DNA from: Acetofilamentum sp.
GTDB taxonomy: Bacteria; Bacteroidota; Bacteroidia; Bacteroidales; DTU049
DNA length: 24,011 nt
Direction: 5' to 3'
Assembly: GCA_020720525.1 (NCBI GenBank)
Contig: DYON01000009.1
Location: forward strand, 1-24,011
In this document: in pieces, positions 23,983 to 24,011 of the stretch
How the letters are laid out: every line of letters starts with the position of its first letter
Numbering within the stretch: position 1 is the first letter of the stretch
The notes under the pieces: generated by a model
Told to the model about the DNA's origin: nothing
Database searches by the model: none
Seen by the model: only the letters and a program-made list of their open reading frames with translations
Made by a program: the position numbers and the translations under genes

Positions 23983-24011
23983 ATGTCAACAGTCGGAATC
24001 AAATTAAGGGA
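23983..24011 (+). CDS. Start of an unidentified gene, cut by the window edge
   Basis: Only about nine codons are present (MSTVGIKLR), too few to identify the product. An in-frame ATG at 23968 is also possible but would be nearly leaderless given the promoter; 23983 gives a leader of about 16 bases, like the other genes here. The two starts sit in a 9-base direct repeat (atgtcaaca at 23968 and 23983). The support is the strong promoter directly upstream and an open frame to the edge. Confidence 0.45.

Noticed and set aside
1..24011. Mobile elements, CRISPR arrays, tRNA or rRNA genes
   Set aside because: No transposase or integrase frames, no regularly spaced repeats, and no cloverleaf or rRNA-like segments were seen; the gene content is conserved core.

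Overview
The window looks like a chromosomal segment from a Bacteroidota bacterium, most likely a Bacteroidales-type organism that has a type IX secretion system. The evidence is fourfold. There are several near-consensus Bacteroidota promoters (TTG, about 19-21 bases, TAnnTTTG), and Shine-Dalgarno sequences are largely absent. The first gene carries a C-terminal type IX sorting domain. A division and wall cluster has the Bacteroidota gene order, including a long-insert MraY. Two lipid acyltransferase genes resemble the glycine-lipid genes glsA and glsB of Bacteroides. Nothing here suggests a recent mobile element: no transposase, integrase, CRISPR array or tRNA was found.

Layout. Positions 1-1271 hold a secreted or surface protein gene with its own promoter and terminator. 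Positions 1293-3768 hold a small coiled-coil (ZapB-like) gene and zapA, then a structured non-coding RNA that I read as 6S RNA, then rny (RNase Y), ending in a strong terminator. Positions 3825-5777 hold dinB (DNA polymerase IV) and a PrsW-family membrane protease gene. Positions 5731-8213 are a minus-strand operon, glsA-like, glsB-like and engB, whose end overlaps the end of prsW. Positions 8188-8421 are a divergent regulatory region with three MraZ-type TGGG boxes at 10-base period and two inverted copies. Positions 8422-23707 are the dcw cluster: mraZ, rsmH, ftsL, ftsI, murE, mraY, murD, ftsW, murG, murC, ftsQ, ftsA, ftsZ. Positions 23708-24011 hold a structured intergenic stretch, a strong promoter and the first codons of another gene.

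How the genes work together. MurE, MraY, MurD, MurG and MurC make and lipid-link the peptidoglycan precursor. FtsW and FtsI polymerise and cross-link it at the septum. FtsL, FtsQ, FtsA and FtsZ build the divisome, and ZapA with the ZapB-like protein would support the Z ring. EngB acts in large ribosomal subunit assembly, and RNase Y in mRNA turnover. From mraZ to ftsA every junction overlaps or is separated by no more than 3 bases, so this is almost certainly one transcription unit. Only ftsZ has a real gap (103 bases) before it.

The most interesting points are the zapA-6S RNA-rny arrangement, the MraZ-type boxes shared between the division cluster and a divergent glycine-lipid operon, the atypical acyltransferase motifs in the GlsA-like protein, and an interleaved-stem structure downstream of ftsZ. 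I did not find a clearly new multi-gene system; most of the window is conserved housekeeping DNA.
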